Shown: piece by piece, positions 18,357 to 29,252 of the stretch
Position numbering within the stretch: position 1 is the first letter of the stretch
Layout: each line of letters starts with the position of its first letter
NCBI RefSeq assembly: GCF_003086295.3
Contig: NC_092038.1
Location: forward strand, 104,563,837 to 104,627,836
DNA: 64,000 nucleotides
Direction: 5' to 3'
From: Arachis hypogaea
Lineage: Eukaryota > Streptophyta > Magnoliopsida > Fabales > Fabaceae
Notes under the pieces: model-generated
Told to the model about the DNA's origin: nothing
Database searches by the model: none
What the model saw: the letters and a program-made list of their open reading frames with translations, nothing else
Translations under genes and position numbers: made by a program

Positions 18357-18403
18357 ATTGGGTTGCCTCCCAATAAGCGCTTCTTTAATGTCAATAGCTT
18401 GAC
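18357..18403 (-). other. Twin-hairpin block after gag-pro (Feral copy 1)
   Basis: On the minus strand GTCA-AGCTAT-TGAC (18390-18403) is followed after 15 nt by ATTGGG-AGGCAA-CCCAAT (18357-18374). The outer pair is A-T here, G-C in A2 and H, and G-T in copy 2 and FIDEL. Confidence 0.7.
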
Positions 18404-18441
18404 AGTGGCTCTCATGGAGCCACAAGGTGATCAGGTCAATG

Positions 18442-20760
18442 TTAGTGTGTAGTCCCAACACCAAACTTAGAGTTTGGATATGGGATCTTAACACCAAACT
18501 TAGAGTTTGGTTGTGGCCTCACAACACTAAACTTAGAGTTTGACTGTGTGGGTTCTTCTTGACTCTGAACTGAGAGAAGCTCTTCATGCTTACTCTCTTT
18601 TGTCACAGAGGGGTGGCCATGTGCCTTAAACACAAGGTAGTCCCCATTTAATTGAAGGACTAATTCTCCTCTGTTGACATCTATCACAGCTCCTGCTGTG
18701 GCTAGGAAAGGTCTTCCTAGGATGATGCCTTCATCATCTTCCTTCCTAGTGTCTAGGATTATGAAATCAGCAGGGATGTAAAGGCCTTCAACCTTTACTA
18801 AAACGTCCTCTACTATTCCATAAGCTTGTCTCATGGACTTGTCTGCCAATTGCAATGAGAACAAGGCAGGTTGTACCTCAATGATCCCCAGCTTCTCCAT
18901 TACAGAGAGTGGCATCAGATTTATCCCTGACCCCAGATCACATAGAGCTTTTTCAAAGCTCATGGTGCCAATGGTACAAGGTATTAAGAACTTACCAGGA
19001 TCTTGTTTCTTTTGAGGTAGAGTTTTCTGAATCCAAGTATCTAGTTCACTAATGAGTAAGGGAGGTTCACTTTCCCAAGTCTCATTACCAAACAACTTGG
19101 CATTCAGCTTCATGATAGCTCCTAAATATTGAGTAACTTGCTCTCCAGTCACATCTTCATCCTCTTCAGAGGAAGAATAATCTTCAGAGCTCATGAATGG
19201 CAGAAGGAGATTTAATGGAATCTCTATGGTCTCTATATGAGCCTCAGATTCCTTTGGATCCTTAATAGGAAACTCCTTCTTGCTTGAGGGACGTCCCAGG
19301 AGGTCTTCCTCACTAGGATTTTCGTCCTTCTCCTCCCTAGTGCATTCAGCCACTTTGATTAAATCAATGGCCTTGCATTCTCCTTTTGGATTTTCTTCTG
19401 TATTGCTTGGGAGAATACTGGGAGGAGTTTCAATTACTTTCTTACTCAGCTGGCCCACTTGTGCCTCCAAATTTCTAATGGAGGATCTTGTTTCATTCCT
19501 GAAACTGAAAGTGGCCTTTGACAGATCAGAGACAATATTGGCTAAATTAGAAGTGTTTTGTTCAGAATTTTCTGTCTGTTGCTGAGAAGATGATGGATAT
19601 GGCTTACTATTGTTCAGCCTATTGCGTCCACCATTGTTAAAGCCTTGTTGAGGCTTTTGTTGATCCTTCCAGGAGAAATTTGGATGATTTCTCCATGATG
19701 GGTTATAGGTGTTTCCATATGGTTCACCCATGTAATTAACCTCTGCCATGGCAGGGTTCTCAGGATCATAAGCTTCTTCAGAAGCTGCCTCTCTAGTACT
19801 GTTGGATGCATGTTGCAATCCATTCAGATTTTGAGAGATTATGTTGACTTGTTGAGTCAACATTTTGTTCTGAGCCAATATGGCATTCAGAGCATCAATT
19901 TCAAGAACTCCTTTCTTCTGAGGTATCCCATTATTTACGGAATTCCTTTCAGAGGTATACATGAACTGGTTGTTTGCAACCATGTCAATGAGTTCTTGAG
20001 CCTCTTCAGGCGTTTTCTTCAGGTGAATAGATCCACCTGCAGAGTGGTCCAATGACATTTTCGAAAATTCAGAGAGACCATAATAGAATATATCTAATAG
20101 GGTCCATTCTGAAAACATGTCAGATGGACATCTTTTGGTCAGCTGCTTGTATCTCTCCCAAGCTTCATAGAGGGATTCACTATCTTTTTGTTTGAAGGTT
20201 TGAACATCCACTCTCAGCTTGCTCAGCTTTTGAGGAGGAAAGAATTTATCCAAGAAGGCTGTGACCAGCTTATCCCAGGAGTCCAGGCTATCCTTAGGTT
20301 GTGAATCCAACCATATTCTAGCTCTGTCTCTTACAGCAAAAGGGAAAAGCATGAGTCTGTAGACTTCAGGATCAACTCCATTCGTCTTTACAGTCTCACA
20401 GATCTGCAAGAACTTAGTTAAAAACTGATAAGGATCTTCAGATGGAAGTCCATAAAACTTGCAGTTTTGTTGCATTAATGCAACTAGTTGAGGCTTAAGC
20501 TCAAAGTTATTGGCTCCAATGGCAGGAATGGAGATGCTTCTTCCATCAAACTTGGATGTTGGCTTTGTGAAGTCACCATGCATTCTCCTTGCATTATTAT
20601 TATTATTATTTTCGGCTGCCATCTCCTTCTCCTGTTCAAAAATTTCTGAAAGGTTATTTCTGGATTGTTGTAATTTAGCTTCTCTTAATTTTCTCTTCAG
20701 AGTCCTTTCAGGTTCTGGATCAATTTCAACAAGGGTGCCTTTTTCCCTGTTCCTGCTCAT
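18442..20760 (-). CDS. gag-pro: Feral copy 1 gag-protease protein
   Basis: An open frame of 772 residues starting at MSRNREKGTLVEIDPEPERT. The Athila-group gag domain is at about residues 85-290 (FELKPQLVALMQQNC, LFPFAVRDRARIWLDS, DHSAGGSIHLKKTPEEAQE). A linker with an NYMGEPYGNTYNPSWRNHPN segment follows. The aspartic-protease-like domain has CDLGSGINLMPLS near residue 608 and IILGRPFLATAG. The C-terminus carries three copies of an NSKF(G/S)V repeat. There is no zinc knuckle, RT or integrase. This ORF appears fully intact, so the copy could supply Gag and protease, but reverse transcription and integration would have to come from a relative such as FIDEL. Confidence 0.92.
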   Translation of the reverse strand: MSRNREKGTLVEIDPEPERTLKRKLREAKLQQSRNNLSEIFEQEKEMAAENNNNNNARRMHGDFTKPTSKFDGRSISIPAIGANNFELKPQLVALMQQNCKFYGLPSEDPYQFLTKFLQICETVKTNGVDPEVYRLMLFPFAVRDRARIWLDSQPKDSLDSWDKLVTAFLDKFFPPQKLSKLRVDVQTFKQKDSESLYEAWERYKQLTKRCPSDMFSEWTLLDIFYYGLSEFSKMSLDHSAGGSIHLKKTPEEAQELIDMVANNQFMYTSERNSVNNGIPQKKGVLEIDALNAILAQNKMLTQQVNIISQNLNGLQHASNSTREAASEEAYDPENPAMAEVNYMGEPYGNTYNPSWRNHPNFSWKDQQKPQQGFNNGGRNRLNNSKPYPSSSQQQTENSEQNTSNLANIVSDLSKATFSFRNETRSSIRNLEAQVGQLSKKVIETPPSILPSNTEENPKGECKAIDLIKVAECTREEKDENPSEEDLLGRPSSKKEFPIKDPKESEAHIETIEIPLNLLLPFMSSEDYSSSEEDEDVTGEQVTQYLGAIMKLNAKLFGNETWESEPPLLISELDTWIQKTLPQKKQDPGKFLIPCTIGTMSFEKALCDLGSGINLMPLSVMEKLGIIEVQPALFSLQLADKSMRQAYGIVEDVLVKVEGLYIPADFIILDTRKEDDEGIILGRPFLATAGAVIDVNRGELVLQLNGDYLVFKAHGHPSVTKESKHEELLSVQSQEEPTQSNSKFSVVRPQPNSKFGVKIPYPNSKFGVGTTH

Positions 20761-22295
20761 ATGAAAGAGAAGGAAACAAGAAAAGAAAGAGGAATCCTCT
20801 ATGTCACAGTATAGAGATTCCTTTATGTTAGTAGAAGAAGAAAGGGGTAGAAGAATGAAGAAGGATGAATTCAGATTTTTGGATGAAGAGAGGTGAAGAG
20901 AAGTGTTAGTAATTAAATAATTAAATAGAAGAAGAAAAGAGAAGGAAGATTTCGAAAATAATTTTTGAAAAGGGGTTAGTAATTTTCGAAAATCAAAGAC
21001 AAAATATAATTAAAATTAAAATTTAAAACAAAAAGAATTTTTGAAAAAGAGAGGGAGGTATTTTCGAAAATTAGAGAGGGAAAAGTAGTTAGGTAGTTTT
21101 GAAAAAGATAAGAAACAAACAAAAAGTTAGTTAATTGATTGAAAAAGATTTGAAATCAAAATTTGAAAAAGATAAGAAGATAAGAAGTTTGGATAAGATA
21201 TTTTGAAATCAAATTTTGAAAAAGATAAAATTTTTGAAAAAGATGAGATAAAAGATAAAAAGATAAGATAAAAAATTTTTAATAAAAAGATATTTTGAAA
21301 AAGATTTAATTTTTTAAAAAGACTCAACTAACAAGAAACTACAAGATAAGATTCTAGAACTTAAAGGTTGAACCTTTCTTAACAAGAAAGTAACAAACTT
21401 CAAATTTTTGAACCGATCACATTACTTGTTAGTTAATTTTCGAAAATTAGATATAAAAGATAAGAAAAAGATTTTGAAAATATTTTGAAAAAGATTTTTG
21501 AAATTTTCGAAAATTCTAAAAAAAATGAAAAAGATATGATTTTTGAAAAAGATTTTGAAAAGATAAGATTTTTAAAGTTTGAAATTTTGACTTGACTTGT
21601 AAGAAACAATTAATTTTAAAAATTTTTTGACCAAGTCAACCCAAAATTTCGAAATTTTGGAGGGAAATAAGGAAAAGATATTATTTTTTTGAATTTTTTT
21701 TCTATGATGAGAGAGAAAAACACAAAAATGACCCAAAACATAAAGATTTTGGATCAAAACACAAGATGCATGCAAGAACACTATGAATGTCAAGATGAAC
21801 ACCAAGAACACTTTGAAGATCATGATGAACATCAAGAACATAATTTTGAAAAATTTTTGATGCAAAGAAAACATGCAAGACACCAAACTTAGAAATCTTT
21901 AATGCATGGACTCTAACAAACGAAAAATGCATATGAAAAACAACAAACAACACAAAACAAGAAAACCTCAAGATCAAACAAGAAGACTTGTCAAGAACAA
22001 CTTGAAGATCATGAAGAACACCATGAATGCATGAATTTTCAAAAAAATGTAAGAAAAAAATTTTAAAGCATGCAATTGACACCAAACTTAAAAATTGACT
22101 CAAGACTCAAACAAGAAACACAAAATATTTTTGGTTTTTATGATTTTATGATTTTTTTGTATTTTTATTATTTTTTTTCGAAAATATTTTTGGAAAAACG
22201 AAAAATAAAAGAAAAATTTTTGAAAAAGATTTTTGAAAAGAAAATTACCTAATCTGAGCAACAAGATGAACCGTCAGTTGTCCATACTCGAACAA
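20761..22295 (-). other. AT-rich 5' leader of Feral copy 1
   Basis: A long A/T-rich untranslated leader with many AAAAAGATTTTGAAA-like simple repeats and repeated TTTTCGAAAA palindromes. It carries ACACCAAACTT (AAGTTTGGTGT on the minus strand) near 21880 and 22080. A plus-strand frame of 67 codons at 21689-21892 reads a His/Glu-rich repeat and is probably not a gene. Confidence 0.75.
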
Positions 22296-22313
22296 TCCCC
22301 GGCAACGGCGCCA
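22296..22313 (-). other. tRNA-Asp primer binding site, Feral copy 1
   Basis: The plus strand TCCCCGGCAACGGCGCCA is identical to the tRNA-Asp 3' end, so the minus-strand transcript pairs with it. It lies six bases inside the 5' LTR. Confidence 0.92.
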
Positions 22314-22319
22314 AAAACT

Positions 22320-24116
22320 TTGTGGACGAAATTGTGATCACTGTTCTTTAAGTTGTATGAAATCATTATTGTGGCACCAGTTGTTATCACAACTCCGTTC
22401 AACTAACCAGCAAGTGTACTGGGTCGTCCAAGTAATAAACCTTACGTGAGTAAGGGTCGATCCCACAGAGATTGTTGGTATGAAGCAAGCTATGGTCACC
22501 TTGTAAATCTCAGTCAGGCAGATTAAAATGGTTTATGGGTTTTTGAAAATAAATAATAAACATAAACAATAAAAGGGATAGAAGACTTATGTAGATTCAT
22601 TGGTGGGAATTTCAGATAAGCGAATGGAGATGCTGCATGGCTCAAGGACGCCTGCTCTCCTACTGCTTCTACTCAATCCTTCTTACTCCTTTCCATGGCA
22701 AGCTTTGTATAGGGGTTCACCATCAGCGGTGGCTACTTTCAATCCTCTCGGGAAAATGATCCTATGCGGCTATCACTCGCACGGCTAATCGTCTGGAGGC
22801 ATCACCCATGGTTGATGGCTACATCCCATCCTCGCAGTGAAAACTAATGCTCACGCACTCTGTCACAGTATGGCTAATCACTGGTTGGTTCCCGCTCCTA
22901 CTGGAATAGAATCCCTTTATTCTTTTGCGTCTGTCACGAACGCCCAGCACTTGCAAGTTTGAAGCACGTCACAGTCATTCATTACCGGAATCCTACTCGG
23001 AATACCACAGACAAGGTGAGACTTTCCGGATTCCCAGGATCCTACTCGAAATACCACAGACAAGGTGAGACTTTCTAGATCCTCATAAATGCCGCCATCT
23101 ATCTAGCTTATACCACGAAGATTCTGTTGGGGAATCTAAGAGATACACATTCAAGCTCGGTTGCATGTAGAACGGAAGTGGTTGTCAATCACGTGCGTTC
23201 ATAAGTGAGAATGATAATGAGGGTTACTTATCATCACATTCATCATGTTCTTGGGTACGAATGAATATCTTGGAATAAGAATAAGAGAGAATTGAATAAA
23301 AGACAATAGAATTTCATTAATACTTGAGGTACAGCAGAGCTCCACACCCTTAATCTATGGTGTGCAGAAACTCCACCGTTGAAAATATATAAGCAAAAGG
23401 TTCAGGCATGGCCGAATGGCCAGCCCCCAAAACGTGATCAATGATCTCCTAAGATGAAGAATAAAACAAAACTGAGACCAAAGATGTCTAATACAATAGA
23501 TAAATGTCCTATATATACTAGACTAGCTTCTAGGGTTTACATGAGTAAGTAATTGATGCATAAATCCACTTCCGGGGCCCACTTGGTGTATGCTTGGGCT
23601 GAGCTTGATCAATCCACGAGCTGAGGCTTCTCTTGGAGTTGAACTCCGAGTTTTGACGTGTTTTGGGCGTTTAACTCCGAATCATGACGTTTTTCTGGCG
23701 TTTAACTCCAGACAGCAGCTTGTACTTGGCGTTCAACGCCAAGTTACGTCGTCATTCTTCGAATAAAGTATGGACTATTATATATTGCTGGAAAGCTCTG
23801 GATGTCTACTTTCCAACGCCGTTGAGATCGCGCCAATTAGAGTTCTGTAGCTCCAGAAAATCCATTTCGAGTGCAGGGAGGTCAGATTCCAACAGCATCA
23901 GTAGTCCTTTTGTCAGCCTTCTTCAGAGTTTTGCTCAAGTCCCTCAATTTCAGCCAGAATTTACCTGAAATCACAGAAAAACACACAAACTCATAGTAAA
24001 GTCCAGAAATGTGAATTTAACATAAAAACTAGTGAAAACATCCCTAAAAGTAGCTTAAACTTACTAAAAACTACCTAAAAACAATGCCAAAAAGCGTATA
24101 AATTATCCGCTCATCA
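22320..24116 (-). repeat. 5' LTR of Feral copy 1
   Basis: 1797 bp, matching 1988-3784 with about 18 differences by eye. The first base pair of the conserved TGGTGG end is altered (G to T at 22321). It ends at CTCATCA, followed by GCCTT. Confidence 0.93.
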
Positions 24117-24121
24117 GCCTT

Positions 24122-25145
24122 CCTATGGTCGGGTAAGGATGGATGGTTACCCCAAGAATTTTTTGAAATCCTGGAAGGCCTGTTCGCATTCTGGGTCCAT
24201 TTAAATCTCTTTCCCTTCCTTAATGTTGTATAGAAGGGGATGGATCTTAATGCCGATCCTGCTAGAAATCTGGGTAGGGCTACTAGTCTTCCTTTGAGCT
24301 GCTGGACTTCTTTGACCCAGGTTGGATTTTTCATGCTAAGTATGGCCTGGCATTTATCCGAATTTGCTTCAATCCCTCTTTGAGTGAGCACGAAGCCCAA
24401 GAATTTGCCGGCTTCTACCGCGAAGGTGCACTTCGTAGGATTAAGTCTCATCTCATGCTTTCTTATGGTGTTGAACACCTCAGTGAGGTCAGATAACAAT
24501 GTTTCCTCTCTTTGTGTCTTTACTAGCATGTCATCTACATATACCTCCATCATCTTCCCAATGCGATTGGTGAAAACTTTGTTCATCAGTCTCTGGTATG
24601 TAGCCCCTGGGTTCTTGAGTTCGTAGGGCATACCTATGTAGCAGTAGTTTTCTCTTGGGGTTAAGAATGAGGTTTTCTCCTGGTCGGGTTGATACATTGG
24701 GATTTGATTGTTTCCCGAGTAAGCGTCCATGAAGGAGACGTACTTATACCATAATGAAGCGTCGACTAATGTGTCTATGTTCGGGAGTGGGTAAGGATCT
24801 TTTGGGCAAGCTTTATTGAGATCGGTGTAATCAGTACACATCCACCACTTTCCATTTGACTTCTTGACCAATACTACATTGGCTAGACAAAATGGGTACT
24901 TTACCTCCCTTATGAACCCTGCCTCCAAAAAGGCTTGTACCTGCTCCTCTATGGCTTGTGACCTCTTCGGGCTGAACTTCCTACGCTTCTGTTGCACTAG
25001 CCGAGACCCAGGTATACGGCTAACTTATGGCACATTAGTCCGAGATCAATACCGGGCATGTCGGCAGCCTTCCATGCAAAGAGGTCAGAATTATCCCTTA
25101 GGAGCTTTGTTAGCAGCTCTTTTAGGTCTCATCGAAGACTCGCCC
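24122..25145 (-). pseudogene. Tat-like element T: reverse transcriptase remnant
   Basis: The minus-strand frame 24997-24122 has the order of a Ty3/gypsy RT: KRRKFSPKRSQAIEEQVQ, CTDYTDLNKACPKDPYPLP, DAYSGNNQIPMYQPDQEK, GATYQRLMNKVF and the catalytic YVDDMLVK. It ends at the Feral insertion. Upstream (24998-25145) the linker reads LFAWKAADMPGIDLGLMCHKLAV, separated from the RT frame by a frame break, so the gene is decayed. The polymerase continues at 1987-1570. The CPKDPYPLP and ADMPGID wording is typical of the Tat group as I remember it. Confidence 0.85.
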
Positions 25146-25700
25146 TTATGTTTGATGTTTGTCTCGAGTTTCTCTGATTTGAACTTCTTCGGTCTCACCT
25201 TCTGGTTGAGGGCGGAGTTCCTCACGAGCTTGGATTTCTCCAAGTTCTACAGTATTGGTTTCCTTTCCTCTAGGGTCGCCTTTAAGGTTCAGACTGTAAC
25301 AACGTCGCGCGAGTTTTTGGTCAGCCTTCATGGTAGCGATCCCTTTTGTAGTTGGGAACTTCATGCATAGGTGTGGAGTGGAGACCACCGTGGCGAGCTG
25401 ATTTAACGTTGTCCGACCTATAAGTGCGTTGTATGTGGAGTTCACATCGACTACAATGTAGTCTATGCTCAACGTTCTAGACCGTGTTCCTTTTCTAAAT
25501 GTTGTGTGTAGTGGGATGTACCCAAATAGTTGGATTGGGACATCTCCGAGTTTGAACAAGCTATTTGGATAAGCTATGAGCTCTTTCTCTTGTAGGTCGA
25601 GCTTGTCGAAAGCGGATTTGAACAGGATATCTACGGAACTTCCTTGGTCTACCAATTTTAGGTGGAGATTGGAATTGCCGAGTATGATGGTAATGACCAC
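25146..25700 (-). pseudogene. Tat-like element T: aspartic protease region
   Basis: A 184-codon minus-strand frame with the retropepsin-like LVDQGSSVDILF at the active site, then the flap-side DYIVVDVNSTYNALIGRTTLNQ and VVSTPHLCMKFPT segments. DQG in place of D-T/S-G is a variant I recall from plant Tat-group proteins. The frame begins and ends without clean gene boundaries and belongs to a broken gag-pol frame. Confidence 0.8.
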
Positions 25701-26281
25701 GGGGTCATCATGCCTGGGATGATGTCTGCGGCGTCTTCTTGAGTGAAGGTAATAGTGGGGAGGTCGTGTGACCTGTCCCCTTCTCTGACATGGTACACCT
25801 CTTTGAGGTGTCTTTTGTGGGATGACTTAGAGATCCCTCCTCCTGTGAATCCTTCGTTTATCATGTGAACGTGTCTCTCAAGGGTGTGAGGGGAATGTTC
25901 AGCTCATCCGACCTCTTCATCCCTTCTTTTCTTTTTTGGTTCATCCGCTCTACTGGCTAAAAACCGATCTAATCGCCCTTCTCGTGCCAATTTTTCTATG
26001 ACATTCTTTAGTTCGTAGCACTCAGTGGAAGAATGCCCGTAGATTCAGTGGTATTTGCAATACTCTATCTGACTTCCTCTTCTCTTGTGTTTAATTGGGC
26101 GAAGCGGCGAGATCTTCTCAGTGTTGCATATCTCCCGGTAAACGTCCACAAGAGACATCCGAAGAAGGGTGTAGCTGTGGTACTTTCTAGATTTTTCAAT
26201 GGGTTGGTCTTCTTTCTTCCTGGACTCTTTATCCTTGTCCTGAGGTGGGTAGTAGAATCCGGTCTTTGAGGTTTCTCCTAA
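25701..26281 (-). pseudogene. Tat-like element T: gag to protease linker
   Basis: Minus-strand fragments continue the same polyprotein, for example the HDLPTITFTQEDA segment just before the protease and, on the same strand, a basic region. Stops and shifts prevent a single frame. No independent gene is supported. Confidence 0.5.
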
Positions 26282-26794
26282 TCAGGAGTTCTCCTCCATA
26301 TTAATGTATTTTTCCGTCCGTTCTTGAACCTCGTTGAGAGATGTTGGATGCTTTTTAGATATGGAGTGTCTAAAGGGTCCTTCTCGTAGGCCGTTGATGA
26401 GACCGATGATGGCTGCCTCTGCTATAAGATTTTGTATGTCCAGGCATGCTTTATTGAATCTTTTTATGTAACTGCGAAGGTTTTCCTGATCTCCTTGCTT
26501 AATCCCTAGTAGGCTTGGAGCGTGCTTGGCTTTGTCTTTCTGGATGGAGAATCTAGCTAAGAATTTCTTGGCGAGGTCATCAAAGCTTGTTATCAACCCT
26601 GGCGGCAAGCTGTCGAACCACTTTATTGCTGTCTTGATCAAGGTGGTAGGGAAGGCTTTGCAACGAATTGCATCTGAGGCATCTGTGAGATACATCCGAC
26701 TTCTGAAATTTCTGAGATGATGACTCAGATCAGACGTACCATCATACGGGGTCATGTCGGGAGCTTTGAAGTCTTTTGGGACTTTAGCTTTCAT
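26282..26794 (-). pseudogene. Tat-like element T: gag (capsid) remnant
   Basis: 170 codons on the minus strand contain KAPDMTPYDGTSDLSHHLRNF, CKAFPTTLIKTAIKWFDSLP, FDDLAKKFLARFS and NLRSYIKRFNKACLDIQN, the usual order of a Retrotrans_gag domain in Tat-group elements. Nothing upstream gives a continuous frame to a start codon. Gag would form the cytoplasmic particle in an intact copy. Confidence 0.82.
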
Positions 26795-27174
26795 GATCTC
26801 TTTTGTGAATGAGTCTTGGTCCTTGTGAGGGCTATCTTTGCAGCTGGCTCGACTGGTCTTAGTTTTGAGTTCGTCTTCGAGTTTTAGGAGCTTGTCCTCC
26901 AGCTCTCAACGCCATCTTGTCTCTCTCTGGAGGTCTCTCTCAGCCTCTCGCTGTCGTTCGGCCTATTGATGGAGCTGTTTGAGGCGATACTGTTGGTCAC
27001 GGATGACATCTAAGATTTTTGTGTTCTAAGGTTGTTTGTCTCCCTTGGGTTGGTGTGTGTCCTTTGGGGAGGTTGGTGCAGCATCCGTGTTCTTGAGTGG
27101 CATTCCTTCTTCTAATCCGGAGTTAAGGTCATTGGCAGGGTTGTTCAACATGGTGATGGGATGTCTTCCAGGTT
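26795..27174 (-). other. Tat-like element T: 5' leader and decayed gag N-terminus
   Basis: The minus-strand remnants include an arginine/glutamate-rich region (around 26880-27000) as often precedes Tat-group gag. Several frames are broken. No intact ORF or RNA gene is seen. Confidence 0.45.
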
Positions 27175-27191
27175 TCCCGGCAACGGCGCCA
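27175..27191 (-). other. tRNA-Asp-like primer binding site of element T
   Basis: The minus strand reads TGGCGCCGTTGCCGGGA, the tRNA-Asp complement with one G fewer than in the Athila elements here. It is one base from the LTR end at 27193. Confidence 0.85.
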
Positions 27192-27192
27192 A

Positions 27193-27662
27193 TGTTCTGA
27201 GGGTTACATAAAACGTTAAGGTCGATCTCGGACGAGATCTTCTGATATGATCGGAGCTTCCGTGCCCGACTTATTGGAGCTTGAGGGGCTGCTGGTCCTT
27301 GATCACCAGAGCGGGGTGGTACCAGCAAGAGATTCTAAAGCTTAAGTTAGCACGGGCTTTAAGCAGGTTTTTTGTAGAATTAGAGTATGAGTTATACCTG
27401 GGTGCTCCAGTGTATTTATAGTAGTGTATAGTGACCTTCCTTGAGCTAAGTTAGTTATCTTATCTTTTGTGGATAAGATCACTTTATCTTTTGACCAGTC
27501 GCCTTTAAGTGGGCTGTGATCCTCTGCTTTGGGCCTATTTGGGCCTCTATGGTGATTTGGCCGAGCTCTTTGGGAAGAGGTCGGTGTCGACAGCCTTTCA
27601 AGAGGTCAGCCGCTTTGTCCTCGTCCAACCCAGACCGTACAGCTTGGTCCACGGTATGAACA
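27193..27662 (-). repeat. 5' LTR of the Tat-like element T
   Basis: Begins TGTTCTGAGG next to the primer site and ends TATGAACA, so both ends fit TG...CA at about 470 bp. A minus-strand TATAAATA box is at 27413-27420. Beyond 27662 the sequence resumes as the integrase of element H ([12 protein letters not shown]), which fixes the boundary to within a few bases. The partner LTR is outside the window. Confidence 0.7.
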
Positions 27663-28472
27663 CTATCCAAATGGGTGGAGGCCATTGCAACCCCAACAAA
27701 TGATAACAAAGTAGTGATGAACTTTCTTAGGAAGAACATCTTCAAGCGGTTTGGAGATCCCAGAGCTCTTCTTAGTGATGGATGAAGCCATTTTTGTAAC
27801 AGACCATTAGAGACTCTCCTCCTGAGATATTGAGTCAAGCATAAGGTGGCAACACCTTATCACCCCTAAACAAGCAGACAAATAGAGATATGTAACAAAG
27901 AGCTCAAAAGGATTCTTGACAAGACTGTGGGGGCTTCAAGAAAAGACTGGTCAAAGAAGTTTGATGATGCTCTTTGGGCGTATAGGACAACCTTCAAGAC
28001 ACCGATTGGGATGTCTCCATATCAACTGGTGTATGGAAAGGCTTGCCATCTGCTAGTAGAGCTTGAACATAAGGCATTCTAGGCTCTCAAGTTACTGAAC
28101 TTTGATGATAATGCTGCTGGTGAAAGAAGGATCCTGCAGCTGCATGAATTGGAAGAATTAATATCTCAAACTTATGAAAATGCCAAGATTTATAAGGAGA
28201 AGGCAAAGAAATGGCATGACCTCAAGTTGGCACCTAGGATATTTGAAGAAGGACAAAGAGTCCTCCTCTACAACTCCAAGTTAAAGCTCTTTCCTATAAA
28301 GTTAAAGTCAAGGTGGTCAGGACCCTTTCTTGTCACCAAAGTTTCACCTTATGGGCACATAGAGATTATGGAAGAAGGCTCACAACGGACCTTTACTGTG
28401 AATGGACAAAGGCTCAAACACTATCTGGGCAACATGGGGAAAAGTCCCAAGATGAAGTATGATCTCAACTGA
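27663..28472 (+). pseudogene. Element H integrase, C-terminal half, decayed
   Basis: Homologous to the FIDEL integrase from [12 protein letters not shown] to the end. Recognisable parts are [63 protein letters not shown] and SRWSGPFLVTKVSPYG. In-frame stops lie at 27783, 27831 and 28080, with others between. The last 107 codons (28149-28472) are open and end at TGA 28470-28472. The upstream part is displaced by element T. This is the oldest, host layer of the window. Confidence 0.88.
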
Positions 28473-28482
28473 GGTAATAACC

Positions 28483-28529
28483 GTCAAGCTAGTGACGTTA
28501 AAAGAGCACTTGTTGGGAGACAACCCAAC
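28483..28529 (+). other. Twin-hairpin block after pol (element H)
   Basis: GTCA-AGCTAG-TGAC (28483-28496), 15 nt, then GTTGGG-AGACAA-CCCAAC (28512-28529), starting 40 nt after the stop. The loop differs by one base from the other copies while both stems are kept. Confidence 0.7.
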
Positions 28530-29252
28530 CAAAGGTAAACTTTTTTAGATTCTTTTCTTTGTCTAGTAAAAGGTCAAGTTAACCTTCTGTGCATTGCATG
28601 GAATTAAGTTTGGTGTTCTACACCAAAAGTGATTGTTCCATGAGCTAATAATTCAAGGATGTGGTGTGATATTGAGTTTGTTGCCCTACCATAAACTTCA
28701 CAGGAACACACCACACTCCTTCAATTAATATAAGAAAGCACCAATTGCAAGCAATCACAAAAGCTATTGACTTGTGAAAGTTCTTTTTAAGTTATTTTCT
28801 AAAAAGAACTAAAAGCACATGGTGGCAAATTACATGTAACTCACTATATTAAGAAGTAGGCAAGGAACTAAGTTTAGTGTTTACACACCAAAGTAAGTTC
28901 AGAAGCCTACAATTATACATGAATGATAACCACTCAAGTGCTTGGGAAGCAAGAAACTTTCAATACCTTTGTAGGAAAAATAGTCAAGATTTTTTGAGGA
29001 ATATGCATCATCATCTAAGGGGGGAAAGAAGAGCTAAATGTGGTGAGGAAAAAGAGGAACAAGAAGGGCACCAAGAGGTTGTACTGTTTCTTGACTATAG
29101 TTGTCAATTGAAAGTGTACTTGCATTAATGTTGGTCAATGTCTTTTAGTCTTAAATCACTTGCATTAGTTAATTTCTTTTATGTGTTTTAGTCTACTAAG
29201 TTTAATTAATTAGAGCTTTGCATTTAGTTTCTTTTAGTTTATATTGGGCTTG
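28530..29252 (+). other. Element H 3' non-coding region, part 1
   Basis: It holds AAGTTTGGTGT at about 28607, followed by its own complement ACACCAAA so that a stem of 8 bp can form, and AAGTTTAGTGT at about 28870, again followed by ACACACCAAA. A frame of 83 codons at 28877-29128 shows no recognisable domain. The region ends at the GCTTG duplication of Feral copy 2 and continues at 39971. Confidence 0.7.
29248..29252. repeat. Target-site duplication GCTTG of Feral copy 2
   Basis: GCTTG here and at 39966-39970 flanks the element perfectly. Confidence 0.95.

Larger units (their letters stand above)
1988..24116 (-). mobile_element. Feral-like non-autonomous Athila-group element, copy 1 (split by FIDEL)
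   Basis: LTRs of 1797 bp lie at 1988-3784 and 22320-24116, differing at roughly 1 percent of sites by eye, and the outer ends are flanked by GCCTT. In minus orientation the order is LTR, tRNA-Asp primer site, AT-rich leader, gag-protease ORF, twin-hairpin block, palindrome array, internal TATA, third ORF, 3' non-coding region, LTR. RT, RNase H and integrase are absent. Removing the FIDEL insertion (5350-16763 plus one duplication) leaves about 10.7 kb, the same size as copy 2 (10,713 bp). The element is inserted in the Tat-like element T between RT and RNase H. The name Feral is recalled for a peanut FIDEL partner and is unverified. Confidence 0.9.

Noticed and set aside
21689..21892. Antisense ORF of 67 codons in the Feral leader, also present at 31457-31663 in the other copy
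   Set aside because: It reads a low-complexity repeat (His/Glu-rich), the two copies are simply homologous DNA, and there is no start context or known domain.
28877..29128. ORF of 83 codons in the H 3' region
   Set aside because: No similarity recognised, and the A2 counterpart region has no matching frame.
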